DNA of 64,000 nt from Amaricoccus sp963763295 (lineage in GTDB: Bacteria > Pseudomonadota > Alphaproteobacteria > Rhodobacterales > Rhodobacteraceae): NCBI GenBank assembly GCA_963763295.1, contig CAVXOH010000006.1, positions 62,001 through 126,000 on the forward strand, in the 5' to 3' direction. Under the pieces are notes generated by a model. The model saw nothing but the letters and a program-made list of their open reading frames with translations. It did no database searches and was not told where the DNA came from. Positions 39,883-50,073 of this stretch are shown piece by piece. How positions within the stretch are numbered: position 1 is the stretch's first letter; every line of letters begins with the position of its first letter. Made by a program: the position numbers and the translations under genes.

Positions 39883-40234
39883 GCCCGCCAAGGGTGCCCG
39901 ACTATTCCGCCACATGCTGGCAGCCGCCCGCGAGACCCGCGGCTTCGTCGAGGGACTGAATCGAGAGACGTTTCTGGCAGACAGGCGCACCCAACAAGCC
40001 GTGGTCATGAACCTCCTTATCATCGGCGAGGCTGCGGCGAAAATCATGGATGCCGATCCTGCCGTTGTCCGTACATACCCCGAGATCCCATGGAGAAAGA
40101 TACGGGGAATGCGAAACCGGATGGCGCACGGCTACTTCGAGACGAACTATGTAGTCGTCTGGGAAACGGTCGGCGCGGAGATCCCGCGATTGATTGCCCA
40201 GCTGTCAGACATCATCGGCGGCCCGACCGCCTAG
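39879..40234 (+). CDS. hepT: HEPN-domain RNase toxin (HepT-like, DUF86), apparent 1-nt frameshift near the start
   Basis: From ATG 39914 the frame reads MLAAARETRGFVEGLNRETF and onward to NLLIIGEAAAKI and KIRGMRNRMAHGYF, giving the HEPN RNase motif R-x4-H-x-Y. The expected start, ATG 39879 coupled to mntA, reads MSPPRVPDY and then leaves the frame; one extra T after 39906 would give MSPPRVPDYFRHMLAAAR, a normal HepT N-terminus. So either the toxin gene is frameshifted, or translation starts at 39914, or a base is missing in the sequence. Its stop codon lies in the CTAG duplicated by the adjacent IS. Confidence 0.8.
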
Positions 40235-40243
40235 GGTGCGGAC

Positions 40244-41007
40244 TCATATTGCTGCAAGCCAGATGCGGATAGCAGCGAGTTGAAGAGCGGCGAGGAAGTT
40301 CTCGGGTTTTCGGTCGTAGCGTGTGGCCAAGCCGCGGAACTGTTTGATCTGGTTGAAGAAGCGTTCGACCAGATTTCGCTGGCGATAGACCCAGCTGGAG
40401 AAGGCGAAGCTGCCCTTGCGGATCGTGCGGGGCGGAATGTTGGCCCAGGCGCCGCGCTCGGAGGCGAGTTCGCGGATGGCGTTGGTGTCGTAGGCCCGGT
40501 CGGCGATCAGCGTCGCGCCGGGGGCGAGGTCCTCCAGCAAGGTGGCCGCAACCGGCGCGTCGCCCGCCTGACCCGGCGTGAGGATGAGCTTCACCGGTCG
40601 GCCGTCGGCGTCGACCAGCGCGTGGATCTTGGTGGTCAGCCCGCCCCGGGAACGTCCCATGCTGCCATCCCCGGCGTCGGGACCCCCCTTTTGACCGCGG
40701 CGCCGTGCTGGTGGACACGCACGCAGGACGAGTCGATCATCACGATGTCGCCGTCGTAAGCCTTTGATACCGCGGCGAGGATGCGGTCCCACACCCCTGC
40801 GGCCCGCCAGCGCACGAAGCGGTTGTAGAGTGTGGTTCGCGGCCCGTACCGCTCCGGGATGTCGCGCCAGGGTGCTCCGGTCCGGAAACGCCACAGGATG
40901 CCGTTCAGCACCCGCCGGTCGTCGACCCGAGGCACCCCGCGCGGCTTGTTCGGCAGCAGCGGTTGGATGATCGCCCACTCCTCGTCGCTCAGCTCGTGAC
41001 GGCGCAT
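40244..41007 (-). CDS. IS5-family transposase (two frames joined by -1 frameshift)
   Basis: The first frame (41007 downwards) starts MRRHELSDEEWAIIQPLLP and holds the first catalytic Asp in DIVMIDSSCVRVHQHG. The second frame, entered by a -1 shift at the A4G6 run, gives GGPDAGDGSMGRSRGGLTTK, then the second Asp in TLIADRAYDTN and the Glu in RNLVERFFNQIKQFRG, completing the DDE triad. Joined, the product has the usual length of about 250 residues and no damage, so the element may be active. Confidence 0.88.
40683..40692 (-). other. Programmed -1 frameshift site of the transposase
   Basis: On the minus strand the sequence is AAAAGGGGGG. Reading AAA then slipping back one base to AAG GGG GGT turns VKR into VKKGGPDAG, the family consensus, and joins the two transposase frames. 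Such A/G slippery runs are typical of this IS group. Confidence 0.75.
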
Positions 41008-41078
41008 GAAACCCTCCTCTTTCGGAAGGTTGAATCAGAACCGCGACATGAGGGGAATCCTGTTTATAGGGCCAGAGC

Positions 41079-41738
41079 CTAGTCAGGCCCCGCCCTGGGC
41101 GGAGCGTATCCCGGCGGTCCGACCAGCCCGGCCGAGAAGACGAGCTTGGCGGCGTCCTCGATGCTGATGTCGAGCGGGATCACCTCCCGCCGCGGCGCGA
41201 AGACGAGGAAGCCGGTGATCGGGTTCGGCGCGGTCGGGACGAGCAGGCCGACGAGATCGGGCTCGCCGAGCTTCTCCGGCAACTCGCCTTCGACCGGGGC
41301 GGTCAGGACCACGATCTGCCAGATGCCACGCTCGGGATACTCGACGAGGACGGTCTGCCGGAACGAGGTGCCGCCCTTCCGGATCGCCGTCTCAACGATC
41401 TGCTTGGCCCCGCCGTAGAGCTGCCGCGCCACGGGCACGCGCGCCACCAGCTGCTCCACCGCCAGCACCGCGCGCTGGCCGAGGATGTGACGGGTGACCG
41501 CGCCGGTCAGGATGGTGACGAGGACGAAGACCACCACGCCCGCCCCCGCCACCTGGCTGAACGGGAGGTCCACCGGGACCAGCGGCAGGACCCGGGCATC
41601 GATCAGCCGGACCGCCCAGGTGAGCAGCATCACGGTCAGCCCCGCCGGCAGGACCACGGCGAGCCCGGCGATGAAGTCCGCGCGCAGCCGCTGGCCGAGG
41701 CTCCGGCGCCGCGCAGCGGATCGTTTCGGTGAGGCCAT
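41079..41738 (-). CDS. DUF502 membrane protein
   Basis: A 219-residue protein. Two membrane helices (ADFIAGLAVVLPAGLTVMLLTWA and AGAGVVVFVLVTILTGAVTRHILG) are followed by the DUF502 core: VPVARQLYGGAKQIVET, VLVEYPERGIWQIVVLT and LLVPTAPNPITGFLVFAPRREV. Function is not established. Its TAG stop lies in the CTAG target duplicated by the IS on its 3' side, so the insertion left the protein intact. Confidence 0.87.
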   Translation of the reverse strand: MASPKRSAARRRSLGQRLRADFIAGLAVVLPAGLTVMLLTWAVRLIDARVLPLVPVDLPFSQVAGAGVVVFVLVTILTGAVTRHILGQRAVLAVEQLVARVPVARQLYGGAKQIVETAIRKGGTSFRQTVLVEYPERGIWQIVVLTAPVEGELPEKLGEPDLVGLLVPTAPNPITGFLVFAPRREVIPLDISIEDAAKLVFSAGLVGPPGYAPPRAGPD

Positions 41739-41810
41739 GGCTCGCGCCCGCGGTTGAAGCTCCCCTGCATATGCGGGCGGCCGTCACCGCTGTCCATAGC
41801 GCGCCACGCC

Positions 41811-42521
41811 ATGACCAAGCAACTCATCGTGACCGTTGACCACGAATCGACTTTGGGCGATTCTCGGGCCGGGCGAGCGGGAGAACCGAGGACCGGCGAT
41901 TTGAGCACGACCGAACGGAAGGCACGGGAATTCCGCCAGCGCGAGCAGGTGTTCCTCGAGGCGGCGGTGTCGCTGCTCGACCGCGAGGACTGGCAGGCGG
42001 TGACGATCGAGCAGATCGCCGATCGCGCCGAATACGCCAAGGGCACCGTCTATCGGCACTTCGCGTCGAAGGACGACCTCTATGCCCGGCTCGCCGCCGA
42101 CTGGAACGCCGGCACCTACCGCGCCCTCGAGGAGCTCGATGCCGAGCGGCCGTTCGAGGCGGTGCTGCGCGACGTCATCGCCGTGTGCTGGCGCCGCCTG
42201 ACGCGCGACCGCGTGCATGCGCGGCTGATCCAGCACGTGCAGCGCGCCGACTTCCTCGCCGGGATCGCGCCGGAGACCCGCGCGACGCTCGAGGAGATCG
42301 ACGCCCGGACGCTCGGCCTCGTCGCCGGCCTGATCGACTGGGGCATCGCCGAGGGCGCGATCCCCAGGGCGCCGCTCGCGCCGCGGCTCTTCGCCGTCGC
42401 CGCGATGCTGATGGGCGCGGTGCGGCTGCACCCGCTCTGGGGCGGGCCGGGCGGGATCGGCGATCCCGAGCGCGTCGTCGCCGACGCGGTGCTCGCGATG
42501 CTGCGCGCCGAGGCGGCCTGA
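41811..42521 (+). CDS. TetR-family transcriptional regulator
   Basis: A protein of about 236 residues. The TetR DNA-binding domain reads REQVFLEAAVSLLDREDWQAVTIEQIADRAEYAKGTVYRHFASKDDLYARL, followed by a helical ligand domain with no family-specific signal. The start is uncertain: ATG 41811 gives about 40 residues before the HTH, and a TTG at 41901 would give a more usual short leader. It diverges from DUF502 and converges with the peroxiredoxin gene, with only 2 nt between stops. Ligand unknown. Confidence 0.85.
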   Translation: MTKQLIVTVDHESTLGDSRAGRAGEPRTGDLSTTERKAREFRQREQVFLEAAVSLLDREDWQAVTIEQIADRAEYAKGTVYRHFASKDDLYARLAADWNAGTYRALEELDAERPFEAVLRDVIAVCWRRLTRDRVHARLIQHVQRADFLAGIAPETRATLEEIDARTLGLVAGLIDWGIAEGAIPRAPLAPRLFAVAAMLMGAVRLHPLWGGPGGIGDPERVVADAVLAMLRAEAA

Positions 42522-42523
42522 GT

Positions 42524-43012
42524 TCAGATCGCCGCGAGCAGCGCCTCGCCGCCGCTGATCTCGCAGGAGGTGCGGCTGGTCTCGAGGTTGAGGAGCCGCA
42601 CCTCGCCGTCCTCGACCAGCGCCGAGTACCGCTTCGAGCGCGAATAGAGCCCGCCCGCCGGGTTGTCGAAGGTGAGGCCAAGCGCGGCGGTGAACTCGGC
42701 CTTCGGGTCGGCGAGCATCCGGATCCCCGCCGCGGTCGCGCCGCTCTGCTCGCCCCAGGCCAGCATCACGTGGGGGTCGTTGACGGAAACGCAGACGATC
42801 GCGTCGACGCCGTTCGCCCGGAGCGCGTCGGCGACCCGGATGAAGCTCGGCAGGTGCTGGGTCGAGCAGAGCCCGGTGAAGGCGCCCGGCAGCCCGAAGA
42901 GCGCGATCCGCCGCCCGGCGAAGAGCGCCGCGCTCTCCACCGGCTTGATCCCCTCGACGCCCTTCTCGAGGAAGGTGACCTCGGGCAGCCTGTCTCCGGG
43001 AGCGATCGTCAT
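42524..43012 (-). CDS. Peroxiredoxin (Prx5/hybrid type)
   Basis: A 162-residue thiol peroxidase. The peroxidatic cysteine is Cys49 in PGAFTGLCSTQHLP, within the family motif PGAFTxxC; Cys near residue 149 in TSRTSCEISGGE could act as the resolving cysteine. These enzymes reduce H2O2 and alkyl hydroperoxides with glutathione or thioredoxin. It is divergent from the FAD-dependent reductase gene across 81 bp. No OxyR site is obvious. Confidence 0.92.
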   Translation of the reverse strand: MTIAPGDRLPEVTFLEKGVEGIKPVESAALFAGRRIALFGLPGAFTGLCSTQHLPSFIRVADALRANGVDAIVCVSVNDPHVMLAWGEQSGATAAGIRMLADPKAEFTAALGLTFDNPAGGLYSRSKRYSALVEDGEVRLLNLETSRTSCEISGGEALLAAI

Positions 43013-43093
43013 CGGCACGTCCTCTTTTTCGCGGGTTGCAGACCTCGGCCGCCGACATATAGACGGACCGGAGCCAAAGCCAACGAGGGCCTG

Positions 43094-44317
43094 ATGGAGC
43101 CGAGGACGGCGCGGATCGTGGTGGTGGGCGCCGGGCAGGCCGGGGCCGCGCTGGTCGCGAAGCTGCGCGCGCTCGGCCATGCCGGCCCACTCGCGCTCGT
43201 CGGCGCCGAGCCGGTGCCGCCCTACCAGCGCCCGCCGCTCTCCAAGGGCTACCTGAAGGGCGAGCTCGCGCGCGAGCGGCTGTTCCTCAGGCCGATGAGC
43301 TTCTACGACGGCGCCGGGATCGAGCTCCTGACCGGGACCGCCGTCACCGCGATCGACCGGCCCGCGCGCGAGATCGTCCTCTCGGGCGGCCGGCGCCTCG
43401 GCTACGACCTCCTCGCGCTCACCACCGGCGCCCGGCCGCGCCGGCTGCCCGATGCCCTCGGCGGCGGGCACGGCGGCGTCCTCCTGATGCGCAACCTCGC
43501 CGACGCCGACGCGCTCGCCGCCGCCATCGCCCCGGGCGCGCGGGCGCTCGTCGTCGGCGGCGGCTACATCGGCCTCGAGGCGGCCGCCGTCCTGCGCGAG
43601 AAGGGCCTCGAGGTCACGCTGATCGAGCAGGCGCCCCGCATCCTCGCGCGCGTCGCCGCCCCCGCCACCGCCGACTACTTCCGCGCCCTCCACCGCAGCC
43701 GCGGCGTCGAGATCCGCGAGGGCGCCGCGCTCGCCCGGCTGACCGGCGCCGGCGGCCGGGTGACCGGCGCCGAGCTCGCCGACGGCACCAGGCTCGCTGC
43801 CGACCTGGTGCTCACCGGCATCGGCATCGACCCGGAGACGGCGCTCGCCGAGGCGGCGGGGCTCGCGATCGAGAACGGCATCCGCGTCGACGCCAAGGGG
43901 CGCACCTCCGACCCGGCGATCTTCGCCGCCGGCGACTGCACGAGCTTTCCCAACGCCGGCGGCCGGGTCCGGCTCGAGAGCGTGCCGAACGCCATCGACC
44001 AGGGCGAGGCGGTCGCCGAGGCGATGCTCGGCGCCGGCGCCGGCTACGTGGCGCGGCCGTGGTTCTGGTCGGACCAGTACGACGTCAAGCTGCAGATCGC
44101 CGGCCTCAACGCCGGCTGGGACCGCACGCTGGTCCGCCCGGGGGGCCGTCCCGGCAGCCAGTCGGTCTGGTACTGGAAAGGCGACCGCCTCCTCGCCGTC
44201 GACGCGATGAACGACCCGCGCGCCTACATGACCGCCAAGCGGTGGATCGAGGCCGGGCACTCGCCCGACGCCGCCGCCGCCGCCGACCCGGCGACCGACC
44301 TCAAGGCGCTCGCCTGA
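43094..44317 (+). CDS. FAD-dependent oxidoreductase, ferredoxin reductase type
   Basis: A 407-residue flavoprotein. The FAD-binding GxGxxG is in VVVGAGQAGAALV (about 9-21). The NAD-binding GxGxxG is in VVGGGYIGLEAAAVL (about 153-167), and the ATG/GD motif is IFAAGDC (about 275-281). PYQRPPLSKGYLKG is characteristic of the rubredoxin/putidaredoxin reductase group, which passes electrons from NAD(P)H to a 2Fe-2S ferredoxin. No partner ferredoxin or P450 is nearby. The start of rsmD overlaps its stop by 1 nt. Confidence 0.9.
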   Translation: MEPRTARIVVVGAGQAGAALVAKLRALGHAGPLALVGAEPVPPYQRPPLSKGYLKGELARERLFLRPMSFYDGAGIELLTGTAVTAIDRPAREIVLSGGRRLGYDLLALTTGARPRRLPDALGGGHGGVLLMRNLADADALAAAIAPGARALVVGGGYIGLEAAAVLREKGLEVTLIEQAPRILARVAAPATADYFRALHRSRGVEIREGAALARLTGAGGRVTGAELADGTRLAADLVLTGIGIDPETALAEAAGLAIENGIRVDAKGRTSDPAIFAAGDCTSFPNAGGRVRLESVPNAIDQGEAVAEAMLGAGAGYVARPWFWSDQYDVKLQIAGLNAGWDRTLVRPGGRPGSQSVWYWKGDRLLAVDAMNDPRAYMTAKRWIEAGHSPDAAAAADPATDLKALA

Positions 44318-44906
44318 TGCGCATCGTCGCCGGGCGCTTCCGCGGCCTGGCGCTCGCCGAGGTCGGCGCCGGCGACCCGGCGGCGGCGCTGCGCCCGACC
44401 TCGGACCGGGTGCGCGAGAGCCTCTTCAACCTGCTGGCGCACGGCCCCTACGGCGACCCGCCGCCCCCCGAGGGCCGCCGCGTCCTCGACCTCTTCGCCG
44501 GCACCGGGGCGCTCGGCCTCGAGGCGCTGTCGCGCGGCGCGTGGCAGGCGACCTTCGTCGAGCAGGGCGCCGCCGCCCTCGCGCTGCTGCGGCGCAACGT
44601 CGCCCGGCTCCAGGCCGAGGAGGAGACCCGCGTGATCGCCCGCGACGCGACCCGGCTCGGCCGCAACCCCGACCTTGCGTTCGACCTCGTCTTCCTCGAC
44701 CCGCCCTACGGCCGCGGCCTCGGCGAGAAGGCGCTCGCCTCCGCGCTCGCCGGCGGCTGGGTGGCGAGGGGCGGCCTCGTCGCCTGGGAGGAGAGCGTCA
44801 CCCAGACCGCGCCCCCCGGCTTGACCCTGCTCGACCGCCGCCGCTATGGGGAGACGATGATCGCGATCTTCGAGAGCACCGTGCCGCTGCCGAGCTTCGG
44901 CGACGC

Positions 44907-44910
<4 letters not shown>
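44317..44910 (+). CDS. rsmD: 16S rRNA (guanine-966-N2)-methyltransferase
   Basis: A 197-residue enzyme. It has MRIVAGRFRGLAL at the N-terminus, RPTSDRVRESLFNLL, the SAM motif LDLFAGTGALGLEALSRGA (about 53-71) and the catalytic FLDPPYGRG (about 130-138). It methylates G966 of 16S rRNA in the assembling small subunit. Its ATG overlaps the preceding TGA, and its stop overlaps the recQ start, so the three genes are translationally coupled. Confidence 0.94.
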
Positions 44911-46970
<2,060 letters not shown>

Positions 46971-47040
46971 CCCGCGGGCCGCTGGCCGCCCTTGCCCCGC
47001 CCGGCTTTCGCGGCTATGCGGGGAGCCCGGCACGAACCCC

Positions 47041-47904
47041 ATGGCGACCCGAATGGACAAGAGCGACCCGCAGCTCCTGGTCTCGACCGACTGGCTGGCC
47101 GCGCATCTGAGCGCCCCGGACCTGCGCATCCTCGACGCGAGCTGGCACCTGCCGGCGGCCGGCCGCGACGCCCGCGCCGAGTACGCCGCCGCGCATATCC
47201 CCGGCGCCCGCTTCTTCGACATCGACGAGATCGCCGACGACCAGTCGAGCCTGCCGCACATGGCGCCGCCGGTCGAGAAGTTCGTCTCCCGCATGCGGGC
47301 GATGGGCATCGGCGACGGCCACCGCGTCATCGTCTACGACAGCGTCGGCATGTTCAGCGCGCCGCGGGTCTGGTGGCTGTTCCGCCTGTTCGGCAAGGAG
47401 GACGTGGCGGTGCTCGACGGCGGCCTGCCGAAGTGGCGCGCCGAGGGCCGCCCGGTCGAGGACACCGCGCCGCTCCTGCGCGACCGCCACTTCACCGCCC
47501 GCCGCAACGCCGGCCTCGTGCGCGACGTCACCCAGGTCGCCGCCACCGTGAAGCTCGGCGACGCCCAGATCGTCGACGCCCGGCCGGCCGAGCGCTTCCG
47601 CGGCGAGGCGCCGGAGCCGCGCCCGGGCCTGCGCTCCGGCCACATCCCGGGGGCGAAGAACGTGCCCTGGAGCAGCCTCCTCAACCCCGACGGCACGATG
47701 AAGGACACCGGCGGCCTGCGCGAGACCTTCGCCGCCGCCGGCGTCGACCTCACCCGGCCGGTCGTCACCACCTGCGGCTCCGGCGTCTCCGCCGCGGTCG
47801 TCAGCCTCGCGCTCGAGCGGCTCGGCAACCGCTCGCACGCGCTCTACGACGGTTCCTGGGCCGAGTGGGGCGCCTTCCCCGACCTGAAGGTCGACGTCGG
47901 ATGA
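47041..47904 (+). CDS. sseA: 3-mercaptopyruvate sulfurtransferase
   Basis: A 287-residue tandem rhodanese. The inactive first domain (about 1-145) precedes the catalytic second domain, with Cys245 in the loop CGSGVSA. This loop, rather than the CRKGVTA type, indicates mercaptopyruvate as sulfur donor instead of thiosulfate. It transfers sulfur to thiols or cyanide in the cytoplasm. A GNAT gene overlaps its stop by 4 nt. Confidence 0.92.
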   Translation: MATRMDKSDPQLLVSTDWLAAHLSAPDLRILDASWHLPAAGRDARAEYAAAHIPGARFFDIDEIADDQSSLPHMAPPVEKFVSRMRAMGIGDGHRVIVYDSVGMFSAPRVWWLFRLFGKEDVAVLDGGLPKWRAEGRPVEDTAPLLRDRHFTARRNAGLVRDVTQVAATVKLGDAQIVDARPAERFRGEAPEPRPGLRSGHIPGAKNVPWSSLLNPDGTMKDTGGLRETFAAAGVDLTRPVVTTCGSGVSAAVVSLALERLGNRSHALYDGSWAEWGAFPDLKVDVG

Positions 47905-48458
47905 AGCACCGCGCCGGCGAGCAGGTCGATGTCGTCATCACCTATCTCGCGATGGAGGCGCGGCCCGGCTATCCGCGCCCGCACCTGCCCACCGGGGCGG
48001 CGGCGGCGCTGATCGGCGCCGAGCGCCCGCCGGTCTGGTACTTCCTCGGGCTCTACGACCGGGTCGGCCGCGACTACGACTGGACCGACAAGCACCTGGT
48101 TCCGACGGACGAGATCGCCGCCTTCCTGCACGACCCCGCGGTCTGCCTCTACACCTTCGTGCGCGCCGGCTGGCCGCACGGCTTCTTCGTGCTCGACGCC
48201 CGCGCGCCCGAGCGCTGCGACCTCGCCTATCTCGGCCTCGTGCCGGAGGCGATCGGCCGCGGGCTCGGCACGTTCCTGCTGCAGACCGCCGTGCACATGG
48301 CCTGGGACCGGCCGGGGACCCGGCAGGTGACGGTCAACACCAACACCCTCGACCATCCGCGCGCGCTGCCGCTCTACCAGAAGGCGGGCTTCGCGCCGGT
48401 CCGCCGCGAGACCCGCACCCGGGTGCTGACCCGCGACCGCGACACCATCGACGCCTGA
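47901..48458 (+). CDS. GNAT-family N-acetyltransferase
   Basis: A 185-residue acetyltransferase. The acetyl-CoA binding segment is YLGLVPEAIGRGLGTFLLQTAV (about 112-133), followed by VTVNTNTLDHPRALPLYQKAGFAPV, the usual beta-bulge and C-terminal helix. The N-terminal part is longer than in minimal GNATs. The acceptor is unknown. It overlaps sseA by 4 nt, and the aminotransferase gene starts 12 nt downstream with a GGGGGG ribosome site. Confidence 0.88.
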   Translation: MKHRAGEQVDVVITYLAMEARPGYPRPHLPTGAAAALIGAERPPVWYFLGLYDRVGRDYDWTDKHLVPTDEIAAFLHDPAVCLYTFVRAGWPHGFFVLDARAPERCDLAYLGLVPEAIGRGLGTFLLQTAVHMAWDRPGTRQVTVNTNTLDHPRALPLYQKAGFAPVRRETRTRVLTRDRDTIDA

Positions 48459-48470
48459 CAGGGGGGACAG

Positions 48471-49655
48471 ATGTTCGAGACGCTGAAGCCGACGCCGCCC
48501 GACAAGATCATCGAGCTCATGGACCTCTTCAAGTCCGACCCGCGGACCGACAAGCTCGACCTCGGCGTCGGCGTCTACAAGGACGCCTCGGGCCGCACGC
48601 CCGTGATGCGCGCGGTCAAGGCCGCCGAGGCGCGCCTCCTCGCCGAGCAGGACACCAAGGCTTATGTCGGCCTCCTCGGCGACCTCTCCTTCGTCAAGGC
48701 GATGGGCGATCTCGCGCTCGGCAACGCCGCGCCTTCCGAGCGGCTGGCCGGGGCGCAGACCCCGGGCGGCACCGGGGCGATCCGCCAGCTCTTCGAGCTG
48801 ATCCGCCGCGCCAATCCCGGCGCCACCGTCTGGCACTCCGACCCGACCTGGCCGAACCACCCGGCGATCCTCGCCTATCTCGGCATGCCGGCGCGCACCT
48901 ACCGCTACTTCGACGCCGAGACCCGCGGCGTCGACTTCGCCGGCATGATGGCCGACCTCGTCGGGCTCAAGGCCGGCGACGTCCTGCTGCTGCACGGCTG
49001 CTGCCACAACCCGACCGGCGCCAACCTCGACCTCGATGAGTGGCGCGAGGTCACCGCTGCGGTGATCGCGGCCGGCGCGGTGCCGATGATCGACCTCGCC
49101 TACCAGGGCTTCGGCGACGGGCTCGACGCCGACGTCGCCGGGCTCCGCCACATGGCGGCGGCGGTGCCGGAGATGATGCTGGCGGCGAGCTGCTCGAAGA
49201 ACTTCGGGCTCTACCGCGACCGGGTCGGCGCCGCCTTCGTGCTTTCCGCCGACAAGGCGCAGGCGGAGATAAGCCGCTCGAACCTCGCCTCGCTCAACCG
49301 GCTCAACTACTCGTTCCCGCCCGACCACGGCGCCAAGGTCGTCTCGATGATCCTCGCCGACCCCGAGCTCCGCGCCGACTGGGCGTCCGAGCTCGAGGCG
49401 ATGCGCACGGGCATGCTGAAGCTCCGCCAGGGCCTCGCCGACGCGCTCCGGCGCGAGACCAACTCCGACCGCTTCGACTTCGTCGCCGCGCACCGCGGCA
49501 TGTTCTCCCGCCTCGGCGCCGGCCCCGAGCAGGTGGCGGCGCTGCGCAAGGACCACGGCATCTACATGGTCGGCGACAGCCGCATCAACATCGCCGGCCT
49601 CCCCGCCGACGGCCTCGAGCCGCTGGCCAAGGCGATCGCCGCCACCGAACCCTGA
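48471..49655 (+). CDS. tyrB: Aromatic/aspartate aminotransferase (class I, fold type I PLP)
   Basis: A 394-residue enzyme close to TyrB/AspC of the Ib-gamma group. It has DKLDLGVGVYKDASGRTPVM near the start, GGTGAIRQLFEL, and LLHGCCHNPTGANLD. PLP binds the lysine in AASCSKNFGLYRDRVG (about residue 243); the substrate carboxylate arginine is in VGDSRINIAGL near the end. It transaminates tyrosine, phenylalanine and aspartate with 2-oxoglutarate. The choice between tyrB and aspC is by resemblance only. Confidence 0.9.
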   Translation: MFETLKPTPPDKIIELMDLFKSDPRTDKLDLGVGVYKDASGRTPVMRAVKAAEARLLAEQDTKAYVGLLGDLSFVKAMGDLALGNAAPSERLAGAQTPGGTGAIRQLFELIRRANPGATVWHSDPTWPNHPAILAYLGMPARTYRYFDAETRGVDFAGMMADLVGLKAGDVLLLHGCCHNPTGANLDLDEWREVTAAVIAAGAVPMIDLAYQGFGDGLDADVAGLRHMAAAVPEMMLAASCSKNFGLYRDRVGAAFVLSADKAQAEISRSNLASLNRLNYSFPPDHGAKVVSMILADPELRADWASELEAMRTGMLKLRQGLADALRRETNSDRFDFVAAHRGMFSRLGAGPEQVAALRKDHGIYMVGDSRINIAGLPADGLEPLAKAIAATEP

Positions 49656-49679
49656 CGCGCCGCCGCTGCGCTCGCCGCC

Positions 49680-49716
49680 CCGAACCCGGCATCCGCCCGG
49701 GCTCGGGCAGGTTCGG
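49680..49716. terminator. Weak hairpin downstream of the aminotransferase gene
   Basis: CCGAACC (49680-49686) pairs with GGTTCGG (49710-49716), with a GCCCGGGC self-complementary segment in the loop. It lies 25 nt after the stop codon of the aminotransferase gene. There is no T-run, so this is only a candidate. Confidence 0.3.
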
Positions 49717-49880
49717 AACCCGAAATGATCCGGCGGCCGCCATGGCCATGCCCGAAAGCCCGAAGCATCGGTGACACCGGGTTAAGTCGAGAAGCCGAAT
49801 CACCGTCGCGACGACCTTCGAGTAACGATGATTAACCGCCGATCGACTTGGCCGGACGGCGCGCGTCCCATTCGTTTCAA

Positions 49881-49937
49881 CCGTCGGCTGCCGGAATCGC
49901 GCCGCAGGCGCCCCTGCGGCGGCCGCCGGCTGCCCCA
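49881..49937. repeat. Possible partial copy of the structured intergenic repeat
   Basis: The 418-bp gap 49656-50073 contains CCGTCGG (49881-49887), resembling the hairpin 1 loop of the repeat family. A nested hairpin follows: GCCGG/CCGGC outside (49890-49894, 49926-49930) and GCCGCAGG/CCTGCGGC inside (49901-49908, 49913-49920). As at 26743-27108, an 11-bp TGCAT array follows directly. The other parts of the gap show only two AT-richer TTAAC strings. Confidence 0.35.
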
Positions 49938-49946
49938 CGGACTCGG

Positions 49947-49984
49947 TGCATGGATTGTGCATGCGATGTGCATGCGTTGTGCAT
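49947..49984. repeat. 11-bp phased array, TGCAT type, four units
   Basis: TGCAT occurs at 49947, 49958, 49969 and 49980, all exactly 11 bp apart, with TGTGCATGC as the unit in the last three. It lies about 90 bp downstream of the stop of the NCS1 transporter gene. There is no AATCCTG leader here, unlike the 27069 and 35180 arrays. Confidence 0.8.
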
Positions 49985-50073
49985 GCCTGCCCCGAGATCA
50001 CCCCCGGCAACTTTCCAAGCGAGATCCGCGCCTTGCCCCTGCCCGTCAACCAAGGTTAACGCCAGCGAGCACT

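Larger units (their letters stand above)
40235..41078 (-). mobile_element. IS5-family (IS427-group) insertion sequence
   Basis: An 844-bp element flanked by a 4-bp direct repeat CTAG (40231-40234 and 41079-41082), the YTAR-type target of this family. The ends, read inward, start GGTGCGGACTCATA and GCTCTGGCCCTATA and match imperfectly as terminal inverted repeats. It carries one transposase made by frameshifting (40244-41007). It sits between the convergent hepT and DUF502 genes and breaks neither, because both stop codons lie in the duplicated CTAG. Confidence 0.82.
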
